In this document: positions 1 to 8,475 of the stretch, one piece after another | How the letters are laid out: the number at the start of each line of letters is the position of its first letter | Numbering within the stretch: the first letter of the stretch is position 1 | NCBI GenBank assembly: GCA_012735215.1 | Contig: JAAYHX010000023.1 | Coordinates: 186,001-250,000, forward strand | Direction: 5' to 3' | DNA length: 64,000 bases | Origin: Tissierellia bacterium | GTDB lineage: Bacteria > Bacillota > Clostridia > Tissierellales > Tepidimicrobiaceae | Made by a program: the position numbers and the translations under genes | The notes under the pieces: generated by a model | Databases searched by the model: none | Seen by the model: only the letters and a program-made list of their open reading frames with translations | What the model was told of the DNA's origin: nothing

Positions 1-219
1 AAATACTCCCACTTTAATAATATATTTAGAGTTGATGGTGGAAAGACATTTTTGGATCTATGGAGGGTAATCTACCTGCAAATTTTAGATGAGGGGATAC
101 CTAAAGAGAATATCATAGCAGCTAATACTTGTACCAGCTGCAATGTAGATAAGTTCTATTCCTATAGGAAGGAAAAAGGAATAGACAAAAGAATGGTGGC
201 TGCAATAAGTCTAATATGA
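1..219 (+). CDS. pgeF: PgeF/YfiH laccase-domain protein, 3' end
   Basis: The window opens inside this gene; only the last 72 codons are present, in the frame that ends at the TGA at 217-219. The tail carries the family signature with a Cys-rich metal-site segment (NTCTSCNVDKFYSYR) near the C-terminus. This family (Cu-oxidase_4, YfiH) includes polyphenol oxidases and peptidoglycan-editing or purine nucleoside phosphorylase-like enzymes, so the reaction cannot be fixed from the fragment. A strong hairpin follows at 240-282. Confidence 0.8.
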   Translation, partial: KYSHFNNIFRVDGGKTFLDLWRVIYLQILDEGIPKENIIAANTCTSCNVDKFYSYRKEKGIDKRMVAAISLI

Positions 220-239
220 TGTATTTATATTGGAAAGCA

Positions 240-286
240 AGAGCAAAATAATTTGCTTTTAATAAGCATATTATTTTGCTCTTCTC
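240..286 (+). terminator. Long hairpin after pgeF
   Basis: A perfect 13-bp stem (240-252 with 270-282) encloses a second inner stem (tgctt/aagca). It lies just after the pgeF stop codon, so it most likely ends that transcript. The U-tract is weak (tctctt). Confidence 0.6.
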
Positions 287-369
287 TTGTAAGATGCTCA
301 TAATCAATATTATAATAAAATAGATGTTTAATATTGTGAGGATATTAGGGCCAATATAATTATGTAGAA

Positions 370-386
370 TTGGCATTAATATTGCA
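370..386 (+). promoter_or_regulatory. Sigma-54 promoter of the ornithine operon
   Basis: The element reads TTGGCATTAATATTGCA. The invariant GG (372-373) and GC (384-385) are separated by exactly 10 nt, and both half-sites match the -24/-12 consensus TGGCAC-N5-TTGC. The predicted start of transcription is near 397, about 25 nt ahead of the ord start codon. Sigma-54 promoters need an ATPase activator; a short inverted repeat at 329-347 is a weak candidate upstream site. Confidence 0.75.
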
Positions 387-421
387 TTATATATAATTGA
401 AATTGATTTGGAGGTGCTTTT

Positions 422-1477
422 ATGAGGAAGGAAAAGGTTAAAGTTATAATTTGGGGATTAGGAGCCATGGGGAAGGGCATGGCAGAAATGCTTATGAAGA
501 AAAAAGGCGTAGAAATTGTAGGAGCTTGTGATGTGGATCCTAATTTAGTTAATAAAAGTCTCTATGATCTTGTAGGCTTTGATAGGGGCAATTGTAAAGA
601 TGTTGTTGTAAAGGACAAAGTAGAAGAGGTAATTACTGAAAAAGGAGCAGATGTAGTATTGATTGCAACAGATTCCTTTGTTAAAGGTGCCTTTGATAAG
701 ATTGTCTACTGTTTGAAAAAGGGAATAAACGTGATAACAACAGCAGAGGAAATGGCCTATCCACAAGCTCAGGAACCAGAACTGGCAAAAGAGATAGACA
801 GGATAGCAAAAGAAAATGGGGTTACTGTTTTGGGAACAGGAATAAATCCAGGGCTTATTATGGACCTTTTTGTTGTAACATTGACAGGTGCATGTATAGA
901 TGTTGATTATATTAAAGCTGAAAGAATAAATGATCTATCTCCTTTTGGTCCTGCTGTAATGAGTGAGCAGGGGGTAGGGATAAGTGTTGATGAATTCAAT
1001 GGGCGAGTGGCAGATGGAACTCTAGCAGGCCATGTAGGCTTTCCTGAATCCATTAACATGATAGCAGATGCCTTAGGCTGGAAATTGAGCAGTGAAATAG
1101 TACAATCAAAAGAGCCAATAGTATCCAATGTATATAGAAAGGCTCCCCATGCAGAAGTAGAGCCAGGAAAGGTAGCAGGATGTAAAATGTTAGGACATGG
1201 ATATGTAGATGGTGAATTGAAGATAGAAATGGTTCATCCACAGCAAGTAGAGCCACACTTGGAAGGTGTTGAAACTGGAGACTATATAACTATTAAGGGA
1301 ACTCCAAATATAAATATGCAGATAAAGCCAGAGATACCCGGCGGTATAGGAACTATAGCCATGTGCGTGAACATGATACCACATGTTATTAATGCTAAGC
1401 CTGGATTGAAAACAATGATTGATTTACCAGTACCAAGGGCTATTTTGGGTGATATGAGAGATTTAATCGAAGAATAA
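422..1477 (+). CDS. ord: 2,4-diaminopentanoate dehydrogenase
   Basis: Ord oxidatively deaminates (2R,4S)-2,4-diaminopentanoate to 2-amino-4-oxopentanoate with NAD(P)+, following the aminomutase step of ornithine fermentation. The 351-residue protein opens with a Rossmann fingerprint (IIWGLGAMGKGMAE, about residues 9-22) and has the dihydrodipicolinate-reductase-like two-domain layout of the family. The start is set by a GGAGG box 7 nt upstream. It is the first gene after a sigma-54-type promoter and is followed by the thiolase genes that use its product. Confidence 0.93.
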   Translation: MRKEKVKVIIWGLGAMGKGMAEMLMKKKGVEIVGACDVDPNLVNKSLYDLVGFDRGNCKDVVVKDKVEEVITEKGADVVLIATDSFVKGAFDKIVYCLKKGINVITTAEEMAYPQAQEPELAKEIDRIAKENGVTVLGTGINPGLIMDLFVVTLTGACIDVDYIKAERINDLSPFGPAVMSEQGVGISVDEFNGRVADGTLAGHVGFPESINMIADALGWKLSSEIVQSKEPIVSNVYRKAPHAEVEPGKVAGCKMLGHGYVDGELKIEMVHPQQVEPHLEGVETGDYITIKGTPNINMQIKPEIPGGIGTIAMCVNMIPHVINAKPGLKTMIDLPVPRAILGDMRDLIEE

Positions 1478-1553
1478 AGGTGCTTTTATTATAGGGTTTA
1501 GAATTCTCACTTAAAGTACTAAAGTTAAAACAAGAAGAAGGGAAGATCAATAA

Positions 1554-1859
1554 ATGGATGCAAGGAAAGGTGATTGGGTAAGAATTCATGATGCTGTACT
1601 TGAGGCCGGGAAAAGGGCACCGAGTGTGCCAGAGGATACTCAAAGGGTACCCTTGGAAATGTGGGTTAAAGGATTTTTATTAGATGAGGGAGCAAATATT
1701 GGGGACAGGGTCAAAATAGAAACCTATATTGGCAGAATCGTAGAGGGAGTACTTGTTGAAGTAAATCCATATTATAAACATGATTTTGGCAAATGCGTAC
1801 CAGAACTGCTTTACATAGGAAAACAGGTAAGAAGCTTATTAGATGAGGACGGTGAGTAG
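1554..1859 (+). CDS. ortA: 2-amino-4-oxopentanoate thiolase, alpha subunit
   Basis: OrtA is the small subunit of the thiolase that cleaves 2-amino-4-oxopentanoate with CoA to acetyl-CoA and alanine. The 101-residue protein has the length of the family and no membrane or signal segment. The ATG follows a purine-rich gaagaaggga box. Its TAG stop lies one base before the ATG of ortB, which suggests translational coupling of the two subunits. Confidence 0.92.
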   Translation: MDARKGDWVRIHDAVLEAGKRAPSVPEDTQRVPLEMWVKGFLLDEGANIGDRVKIETYIGRIVEGVLVEVNPYYKHDFGKCVPELLYIGKQVRSLLDEDGE

Positions 1860-1860
1860 T

Positions 1861-3279
1861 ATGGAAAAGGATATGAGTTATGAAGCGGTCATGGGACGAA
1901 ATTTTGAGATTATGAGAAAAGCAGTTGGAATGGATTATAGTAGGTTTGAATCCAAGGGAATTGGTTTTGATTATGAAAAGATGATGGAAGAAACTGGCTA
2001 CACTCTTGAAGAAATTAAAAGGATACAAGCTGAAACAGGGGTTGGCAATACACCCATATATGAGTTACGAAATCTGACTAAACTTGCAAGAAATTTTGCA
2101 CCTAAGGGTAAAGGGGCAAGAATATTTTTAAAGGATGAGGCTGTTAATCCATCAGGAAGCTTTAAGGACAGGAGGGCAGCCACATCATGCTACCATGCAA
2201 AACGATTAGGATATAAAGGTGTAATTGCTGCTACAAGTGGCAATTACGGATCAGCAGTAGCCTCCCAGGCTGCTATGAGAGGACTTAAATGCATAGTGGT
2301 TCAGGAATGCTATGATTCTAAAGGAGTCGGTCAACCAGAGATAATCGAAAAGGCAAGGAAATGTGAAGCTCATGGTGCTGAGGTAGTTCAATTAACTGTT
2401 GGTCCAGAACTATTCTATACCTTTTTAGTTTTGTTAGAGGAAACAGGCTATTTCAATGCTTCCTTATATACACCCTTTGCAATAGCTGGCGTGGAGACCC
2501 TAGGCTATGAGATAGCCATGCAGTTTAGAGAAAGGGAAGGTAGAGATCCAGATGTGGTTATTGTTACCAATGCTGGGGGCGGTAACTTAACGGGGACAGC
2601 AAGGGGTTTGATAAAGGCTGGGGCTAAGGAGACAAAGGTAATAGGAGCTAGTGTAAACCTAACAGGACTACATATGGCTAGTGACATTCAATTTAACAAG
2701 AAGTCCTTTACTACTGGTCACACAGGCTTTGGAATACCCTTTACAACCTGGCCAGACAGGTCAGATGTGCCTAGATCAGCCGCTAGACCCTTAAGATACA
2801 TGGATAGGTATGTTACAGTAAACCAAGGATCTGTATTTTACATGACTGAAGCTTTAGCCCAGTTGGAGGGCCTTGAAAGGGGTCCAGCAGGCAATACATC
2901 CTTGGCAGCTGCTTTTAAGATTGCCCAGGAGCTTGATGAGGATCAGATTATTGTAGTTCAGGAGACTGAATACACTGGGGCAGGGAAGCACCTAAATGCC
3001 CAGTTGACTTTTGCCAAGGAAAATGGAATAGATATTATTATTGGGGATCCAAGGGAGGAAATACCAGGCAAAAACATTATACTTCCAAAGGACCCAGGAT
3101 ATATTTCTGTTGAGGAAGTTGATTTAAATAGAACTAGGAGATCCTATATTAGAAATTGCATCAAACATTACAATGTAGATAAAGTATCAGAGGAGGATTT
3201 ATCATTCCTATGCCAAGATACGAAGTCCCATGAAGTGTTTGTAAAGTCAGTACTGGATGAATTAGGTATTAAATATTAG
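1861..3279 (+). CDS. ortB: 2-amino-4-oxopentanoate thiolase, beta (PLP) subunit
   Basis: This is the catalytic PLP subunit of the thiolase and a fold-type II enzyme related to threonine synthase. The Schiff-base lysine is Lys102 in SGSFKDRRAA, and the glycine-rich phosphate-binding loop appears as TNAGGGNLTG. I chose the ATG at 1861 (472 aa), one base after the ortA stop and behind gaggacggtgag; an in-frame ATG at 1843 would overlap ortA and add six residues. The gene follows ortA directly and precedes the aminomutase genes, so the ornithine pathway assignment is firm. Confidence 0.93.
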   Translation: MEKDMSYEAVMGRNFEIMRKAVGMDYSRFESKGIGFDYEKMMEETGYTLEEIKRIQAETGVGNTPIYELRNLTKLARNFAPKGKGARIFLKDEAVNPSGSFKDRRAATSCYHAKRLGYKGVIAATSGNYGSAVASQAAMRGLKCIVVQECYDSKGVGQPEIIEKARKCEAHGAEVVQLTVGPELFYTFLVLLEETGYFNASLYTPFAIAGVETLGYEIAMQFREREGRDPDVVIVTNAGGGNLTGTARGLIKAGAKETKVIGASVNLTGLHMASDIQFNKKSFTTGHTGFGIPFTTWPDRSDVPRSAARPLRYMDRYVTVNQGSVFYMTEALAQLEGLERGPAGNTSLAAAFKIAQELDEDQIIVVQETEYTGAGKHLNAQLTFAKENGIDIIIGDPREEIPGKNIILPKDPGYISVEEVDLNRTRRSYIRNCIKHYNVDKVSEEDLSFLCQDTKSHEVFVKSVLDELGIKY

Positions 3280-3287
3280 GAGGGATA

Positions 3288-3656
3288 ATGATGAGAAGGC
3301 AAGACGATTTTAATGAAAGAAGGAAACATCTGGCTAATCTTAGCGATGAAGAATTAGAGCAGAGATTTTGGCAACTGGCAGAAAAAATAGTTGATCCATT
3401 ATTAGACTTAGCCTATGATAACACTTCGCCATCTATAGAAAGGTCTGTCCTTTTAAGGATGGGATTTTCAAGTATAGAAGCTAAGGCTATTGTTGATGGA
3501 GCTATGGATAGGGGGCTCCTTGGAAAAGGAGCTGGTCATTTAGTATATAAGCTTGCAAAAGAAAAGAATATGGACATAAGAGAGGCTGGAGTAAGGTTGG
3601 CTAATGGTGAAATGTGGGATGAGCTTGTATCTATCTTTAACGGAGGTGAAAGATAA
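3288..3656 (+). CDS. oraS: D-ornithine 4,5-aminomutase, S subunit
   Basis: OraS is the small partner of OraE; together they move the terminal amino group of D-ornithine to C4 using adenosylcobalamin and PLP. The 122-residue protein has the family's helical composition and length. Two consecutive ATG codons (3288 and 3291) follow an AGGAGGG box and either could be used. The last base of its stop codon is the first base of the oraE ATG, so the subunits are translationally coupled. Confidence 0.92.
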   Translation: MMRRQDDFNERRKHLANLSDEELEQRFWQLAEKIVDPLLDLAYDNTSPSIERSVLLRMGFSSIEAKAIVDGAMDRGLLGKGAGHLVYKLAKEKNMDIREAGVRLANGEMWDELVSIFNGGER

Positions 3657-5872
3657 TGGAGTTAAAGCCTAATAAGAAACTTGATATAGAATATATTTTA
3701 AGGGATCTAGACAAGTATAGACCAAGAAGAAGGGGCTGGACTTGGAGAAAGGGTACAGGCCAGAAAAGAAGATACGGGCAATTTGAATACTTTGAAACAG
3801 CTGAACCATTGAAAAACAGCCAGCCTATACCAGCAGCCAAATATTTTGACAACATAGATCCTCAACCTGCCCCAGTAATTACAACAGAAATTGCCTCTGG
3901 AAGGTTTGAGGATGATATAAGACGTATGCGAATGGCAGCATGGCACGGTGCTGATCACATTATGGTTATAAGGACAGCTGGCCAGAGCCATTTTGATGGT
4001 TTGATTGAAGGAACTCCTCAAGGAGTTGGGGGAATCCCTATCACCAGAAAACAAGTTAGGGCTCAAAGGAAGGCTTTGGACTTTATTGAAGATGAGGTAG
4101 GCCGTCCAATAAACTATCATTCCTATGTAAGTGGTGTAGCAGGACCGGAAATTGCTGTTATGTTTGCAGAAGAAGGGGTAAATGGTGCCCATCAAGACCC
4201 ACAATATAATGTGCTTTATAGAAACATAAACATGGTAAGATCCTTTGTAGATGCGGCTTGTGCAAAAAAGGTTATGGTATGGGCAGATATGGCACAGATT
4301 GATGGTGCTCATAATGCCAATGCAACTGCAAGGGAAGGCTGGAAGGTAATGCCAGAACTTATGGTCCAACATGCAATAAATTCAATGTTTTCATTAAAGG
4401 TAGGTATGAAGAAGGAAAATATATGCCTATCTACAGTACCTCCAACAGCACCTCCTGCTCCCTGTTTAAGAATAGATTTACCCTATGCAGTGGCATTGAG
4501 AGAGCTATTTAAAGGCTTTAAGATGAGGGCTCAGATGAACACAAAGTATATTGAGTCATCAACTAGAGAAGCTACTGTAACCCATGTTTTGAACTTATTG
4601 ATTTCTGAATTAACAAGCGCAGATATACAATCAACTATTACACCAGATGAAGGAAGAAATGTGCCATGGCATATTTACAACATAGAAGCTGTAGATACAG
4701 CTAAGCAAGCTTTTGCCGGCATGGACGGTTTAAAAGAGATGGTAGAGCTAAAAAGAGATGAAGGGGCTCTTAAAGAAAAGGTTAGAGAATTAAAGGAAAG
4801 AGCGGTTCTTTTCATGGAGGAGATCCTAGAGGTAGGTGGATACTTTAAGGCTGTTGAAGAAGGTTTCTTTGTGGATTCAGGATTTTACCCAGAAAGAAAT
4901 GGAGACGGCATAGTTAGAAAGATAGACGGAGGGGTAGGAGCTGGAACTGTAGTGCCTAGGGACAAAGACTACATGGCTCCAGTAACCGCTCATTTTGGAT
5001 ATAATAATGTGGCTCAATATGATCCTAATGCTGTTGACAATCCATCTAAGCTAATAGGCGGATGTACCTTTGAAGATCCAGATAAGATAGTTTTCATTGA
5101 TGAACTGGATGAAAATGATAATGTAAATATTAGGCTAGAGGAAACTAGGGAATTAAGAGAAACAAGCCTTATAAAGCCAGAGATGGAATGGGCTGGGGAT
5201 GGAGTAGTGTTCTTTACAATGTTCCTACCTACTGAAGTTAGGGTTGCAGAAGTTGCTGCTCTTGAAATAGCAAAGAAATTAGGGTTAGAGGACATAGAGG
5301 TTATACACAAGGAAATAATACATCAAGCAGAAGGGACTAGACTGGAAGTTAAGGGTAGAGTGCCCTTTGCAGTAGATACTTCAAACCTTGTCATCCCACC
5401 AGAGCCTGATATCATGTCAGATGATGAAATAAGGGCAGAAATAGAAGCTAAACCAATGAAGATAGTAGCTGCAACAGTAGGGGAGGATGAACACTCAGTA
5501 GGACTAAGGGAGATTATTGATATTAAGCACGGAGGAATTGAAAAATACGGTATTGAGTGTCATTATTTAGGTACTTCTGTGCCAGTAGAGAAGCTTGTGG
5601 ATGCAGCTATAGAATTAAATGCAGAAGCAATACTTGCTTCAACCATAATCAGCCACGATGATATTCATTACAAGAACATGAAAAAGTTAAATGACCTCTG
5701 CATTGAAAAGGGAATAAGAGATAGAATAATCCTGCTAGCAGGTGGAACACAGGTATCAAATGATTTGGCTGTAGAAAATGGTATGGATGCAGGATTTGGA
5801 AGAGGAACAAAGGGTGTTCATGTAGCTACATTCCTAGTGAAGAGAAGGAATGAGATGCAAGATGAAGATTAA
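3656..5872 (+). CDS. oraE: D-ornithine 4,5-aminomutase, E subunit (B12/PLP)
   Basis: OraE is the large catalytic subunit, with an N-terminal TIM barrel for PLP and adenosylcobalamin chemistry and a C-terminal Rossmann-like cobalamin-binding domain. The base-off/His-on motif DxHxxG is present as DEHSVG, with the predicted cobalt ligand at His613. Lys624 lies 11 residues later in DIKHGG; this spacing matches the His618/Lys629 pair known from the Clostridium sticklandii enzyme, so Lys624 should hold PLP. At 738 residues it is full length. The downstream MutL-like gene overlaps its 3' end. Confidence 0.95.
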   Translation: MELKPNKKLDIEYILRDLDKYRPRRRGWTWRKGTGQKRRYGQFEYFETAEPLKNSQPIPAAKYFDNIDPQPAPVITTEIASGRFEDDIRRMRMAAWHGADHIMVIRTAGQSHFDGLIEGTPQGVGGIPITRKQVRAQRKALDFIEDEVGRPINYHSYVSGVAGPEIAVMFAEEGVNGAHQDPQYNVLYRNINMVRSFVDAACAKKVMVWADMAQIDGAHNANATAREGWKVMPELMVQHAINSMFSLKVGMKKENICLSTVPPTAPPAPCLRIDLPYAVALRELFKGFKMRAQMNTKYIESSTREATVTHVLNLLISELTSADIQSTITPDEGRNVPWHIYNIEAVDTAKQAFAGMDGLKEMVELKRDEGALKEKVRELKERAVLFMEEILEVGGYFKAVEEGFFVDSGFYPERNGDGIVRKIDGGVGAGTVVPRDKDYMAPVTAHFGYNNVAQYDPNAVDNPSKLIGGCTFEDPDKIVFIDELDENDNVNIRLEETRELRETSLIKPEMEWAGDGVVFFTMFLPTEVRVAEVAALEIAKKLGLEDIEVIHKEIIHQAEGTRLEVKGRVPFAVDTSNLVIPPEPDIMSDDEIRAEIEAKPMKIVAATVGEDEHSVGLREIIDIKHGGIEKYGIECHYLGTSVPVEKLVDAAIELNAEAILASTIISHDDIHYKNMKKLNDLCIEKGIRDRIILLAGGTQVSNDLAVENGMDAGFGRGTKGVHVATFLVKRRNEMQDED

Positions 5873-7226
5873 TCTGTTAGTTGCTGAAATTGGCAGTACA
5901 ACTACTGTAATCAATGCCTTTGATGATATTAATAGCCCTTGTCCCAAATTCCTTGGACAGGGGCAAGCTCCTACTTCTGTAGCTGCTGGGGATGTGAACA
6001 TAGGCCTTAGGGAGGCTATTGACGATTTTGTAAAGAATTTGAATATAGACAGAGTAGACTATGATGAGTTAATTGCAACCAGTAGTGCGGCTGGTGGCTT
6101 GCGTATGACAGTTCATGGCCTAGTGTATGATATGACTGTAAAGGCAGCCAAGGAGGCTGCATTAGGTGCTGGAGCCAATATACAAAATATAACAGCAGGT
6201 AGGTTAAGGAAGTCTGATTTAAGAAAGATCAAGGAAATAAAACCTAATATCATACTTATAGCTGGTGGAGTAGATTATGGTGAAAGGGATACGGCACTGC
6301 ATAATGCAGAACTGATTGCAGAAATGGATATAGAAATACCAATAATATATGCAGGGAATATTGAAAATCACGAAGAAGTAAAGGACTTGTTTTCTGATAA
6401 GAGATCAGAGTTATATATAGTAGAGAATGTATATCCTAAAATAGATCAATTGAACATTGAACCCACTAGAAGGGTAATCCAACAGGTGTTTGAAAAACAC
6501 ATAATTCATGCAGCAGGTATGCAGAAGGTCCGTGAAATGGTAAATGGACCTATTATGCCTACTCCAGGAGCAGTAATGGAGGCAGCCAGACTTTTATATG
6601 AAGAAATTGGGGATTTAATGGTAATAGATGTAGGTGGTGCTACAACAGATGTTCATTCTGTAACTGAGGGCAGTGAAGAAGTGAGTAGAATTCTAATCAA
6701 TCCAGAACCTCTGGCCAAGAGAACCGTTGAAGGGGATTTAGGAGTATATGTGAGCATGCCAAATGTGGTGAATCTTGTAGGTAAGGAGCAGCTTGCAGAA
6801 AAGTTGAATGTAAGCTTGGAAGAACTAGATATGATAATTGAGAAACACAGTCCTATACCTACAACAGAAACTGACATTCGCTTCACTGAAGTTTTGGCTC
6901 AACATGCGATTATCAATGCAGTAAACAGGCATGCAGGTGTTTTAAGGCATTTGTACGGACCTGGAGGCAAGAAGACAGTAGCTGAGGGTAAGGACTTAAC
7001 AGGAATTAAGTATATAATTGGCACTGGAGGAGCCCTAACTAGGCTTCCTAGCAGGATAAGTTTAATAAAAGAAATCCCAATAAGCAATAAAGGAAATAAA
7101 CTATTGCCAACAAAGGAAGCTAGAGTATTGGTAGATAATAATTATATAATGGCTTCACTTGGAGTCATGGCAAGGAAATATCCAGAGGCAGCCTTAAGGT
7201 TATTAAAGAAAAGCCTCAATATATAA
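5850..7226 (+). CDS. MutL/GlmL-family ATPase-like protein of the aminomutase cluster
   Basis: The protein belongs to the MutL (GlmL) family found beside glutamate mutase and ornithine aminomutase genes. It has an actin/ASKHA-type fold, with an N-terminal phosphate loop (AEIGSTTTV) and a second one (VIDVGGATTDVHS). By analogy it may reactivate or chaperone the B12 enzyme, but that role is inferred. The ATG at 5850 has an AGAAGG box; an internal ATG at 5862 gives the family's usual MKINLL start, so the true start is uncertain by four codons. It overlaps oraE by 11-23 nt. Confidence 0.85.
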   Translation: MRCKMKINLLVAEIGSTTTVINAFDDINSPCPKFLGQGQAPTSVAAGDVNIGLREAIDDFVKNLNIDRVDYDELIATSSAAGGLRMTVHGLVYDMTVKAAKEAALGAGANIQNITAGRLRKSDLRKIKEIKPNIILIAGGVDYGERDTALHNAELIAEMDIEIPIIYAGNIENHEEVKDLFSDKRSELYIVENVYPKIDQLNIEPTRRVIQQVFEKHIIHAAGMQKVREMVNGPIMPTPGAVMEAARLLYEEIGDLMVIDVGGATTDVHSVTEGSEEVSRILINPEPLAKRTVEGDLGVYVSMPNVVNLVGKEQLAEKLNVSLEELDMIIEKHSPIPTTETDIRFTEVLAQHAIINAVNRHAGVLRHLYGPGGKKTVAEGKDLTGIKYIIGTGGALTRLPSRISLIKEIPISNKGNKLLPTKEARVLVDNNYIMASLGVMARKYPEAALRLLKKSLNI

Positions 7227-7231
7227 GGATA

Positions 7232-7271
7232 GTTAATAGATCTGCCCACAGTATACTATTGATCTGTTAAC
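7232..7271 (+). other. Intra-operon hairpin before orr
   Basis: An 11-bp stem with one G-U pair (7232-7242 with 7261-7271) lies between the MutL-like gene and orr. No U-tract follows. It could be an RNA-processing or stabilising element that sets the relative level of the racemase. Confidence 0.45.
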
Positions 7272-7290
7272 AATAAGGAAGGGGATGTAA

Positions 7291-8358
7291 ATGTACTATC
7301 CTAGAGTAGAAATAGATCTAAATAAGTTAAGGCACAATGTAAGGGTACTTGTTAATATGTGTAAGATGCATGGAATAGATGTAGCAGGTGTAACCAAGGT
7401 GTTTTGTGGAGATCCTCATATTACAAAAGCCTATGTGGAAGGTGGAGTAAAATACCTGGCAGATTCTAGAATTGAGAATTTGATCAAGCTAAAGGATATA
7501 GATTTACCTAAGATATTGATCAGAATACCCATGATCAGTGAAGTAGACAGGGTAGTTGAATATGCAGACATATCTTTAAACTCGGAAATAGAAACTATCA
7601 AAGCCATATCTAATGAAGCCAAGAAAAAAGGAAAAATCCATAATATAATACTGATGGTTGACCTGGGAGATTTAAGGGAAGGATATTTTAATGAAGAAGA
7701 ACTCTATGATGTAGTAGAGGACGTATTGGATATGGATGGCATAAAACTTATAGGCTTAGGTACAAATTTAACCTGCTATGGTGGAGTAATACCTGATGAG
7801 GACAATTTAGGAAGATTGGTTAAAATTAAAAAAAATATTAAAGAAAAATTCAGAGTAGATTTAGAAATCATATCAGGTGGAAATTCCAGTAGTTTACATT
7901 TGTTGATGAAAGAAAAAACAGTAGACGGCATAAACATGTTGAGGCTTGGAGAGGTCTTGGTTTTAGGTAGAGAAACAGCCTATGGTGATAAGGTAAAGGA
8001 CACTCATGATGATTGCTTTCAACTAGTAGCAGAGATAGTGGAGATAAAAGAGAAGCCTTCAGTACCAATTGGCCAAATAGGGATGGATGCCTTTGGGAAT
8101 GTGCCAACTTTTTCAGATAAGGGAATTAGAAAGAGAATTATCTGTGCTATAGGTAAGCAAGATGTGGACATAGATAGCATTATTCCAGTAGATGAAGATA
8201 TAGATATTTTGGGAGCAAGCAGTGATCATTTAATACTAGATGGAACTGATTGCAAGATTGACTATAGGGTTGGGGATAAGATTAGATTTAACCTGACCTA
8301 TTCAGGTATTTTAAGAGTCATGACTTCTGAATATGTGAAGAAGGATATAAAAAATTAG
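7291..8358 (+). CDS. orr: Ornithine racemase (PLP)
   Basis: Orr converts L-ornithine to the D-ornithine used by OraSE. The 355-residue protein is of the alanine racemase N-terminal (fold type III) family, with the PLP lysine at Lys36 in GVTKVFCG and the phosphate-binding SGGNSSS segment. The start follows AAGGAAGGGG. Its position at the end of the ord-ort-ora cluster, with no amino-acid racemase partner nearby, supports ornithine rather than alanine as substrate. Its stop codon lies inside a terminator stem. Confidence 0.92.
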   Translation: MYYPRVEIDLNKLRHNVRVLVNMCKMHGIDVAGVTKVFCGDPHITKAYVEGGVKYLADSRIENLIKLKDIDLPKILIRIPMISEVDRVVEYADISLNSEIETIKAISNEAKKKGKIHNIILMVDLGDLREGYFNEEELYDVVEDVLDMDGIKLIGLGTNLTCYGGVIPDEDNLGRLVKIKKNIKEKFRVDLEIISGGNSSSLHLLMKEKTVDGINMLRLGEVLVLGRETAYGDKVKDTHDDCFQLVAEIVEIKEKPSVPIGQIGMDAFGNVPTFSDKGIRKRIICAIGKQDVDIDSIIPVDEDIDILGASSDHLILDGTDCKIDYRVGDKIRFNLTYSGILRVMTSEYVKKDIKN

Positions 8359-8387
8359 GAGGCTATGGTCTCCTAATTCTTGTTTTG
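8353..8387 (+). terminator. Terminator of the ornithine operon
   Basis: A perfect 9-bp stem (8353-8361 with 8370-8378) with an 8-nt loop is followed by cttgtttt. The stem includes the orr stop codon. Confidence 0.8.
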
Positions 8388-8475
8388 CAGCTATTACAAA
8401 TAGATTCATGAAGTTACTATAGTTCTGTGATACCATAATCTATTAAGCCTAGTTATTTTTTTTAATAATTGTGTG

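Noticed and set aside
122-376. Minus-strand open frame opposite the pgeF end
   Set aside because: It covers the pgeF coding end and a terminator hairpin, has no ribosome binding site and has a skewed Ile/Tyr/Leu composition.
3707-4372. 221-codon minus-strand frame inside oraE
   Set aside because: It is fully opposite a well-supported gene and has Cys/His/Ser-rich shadow composition.
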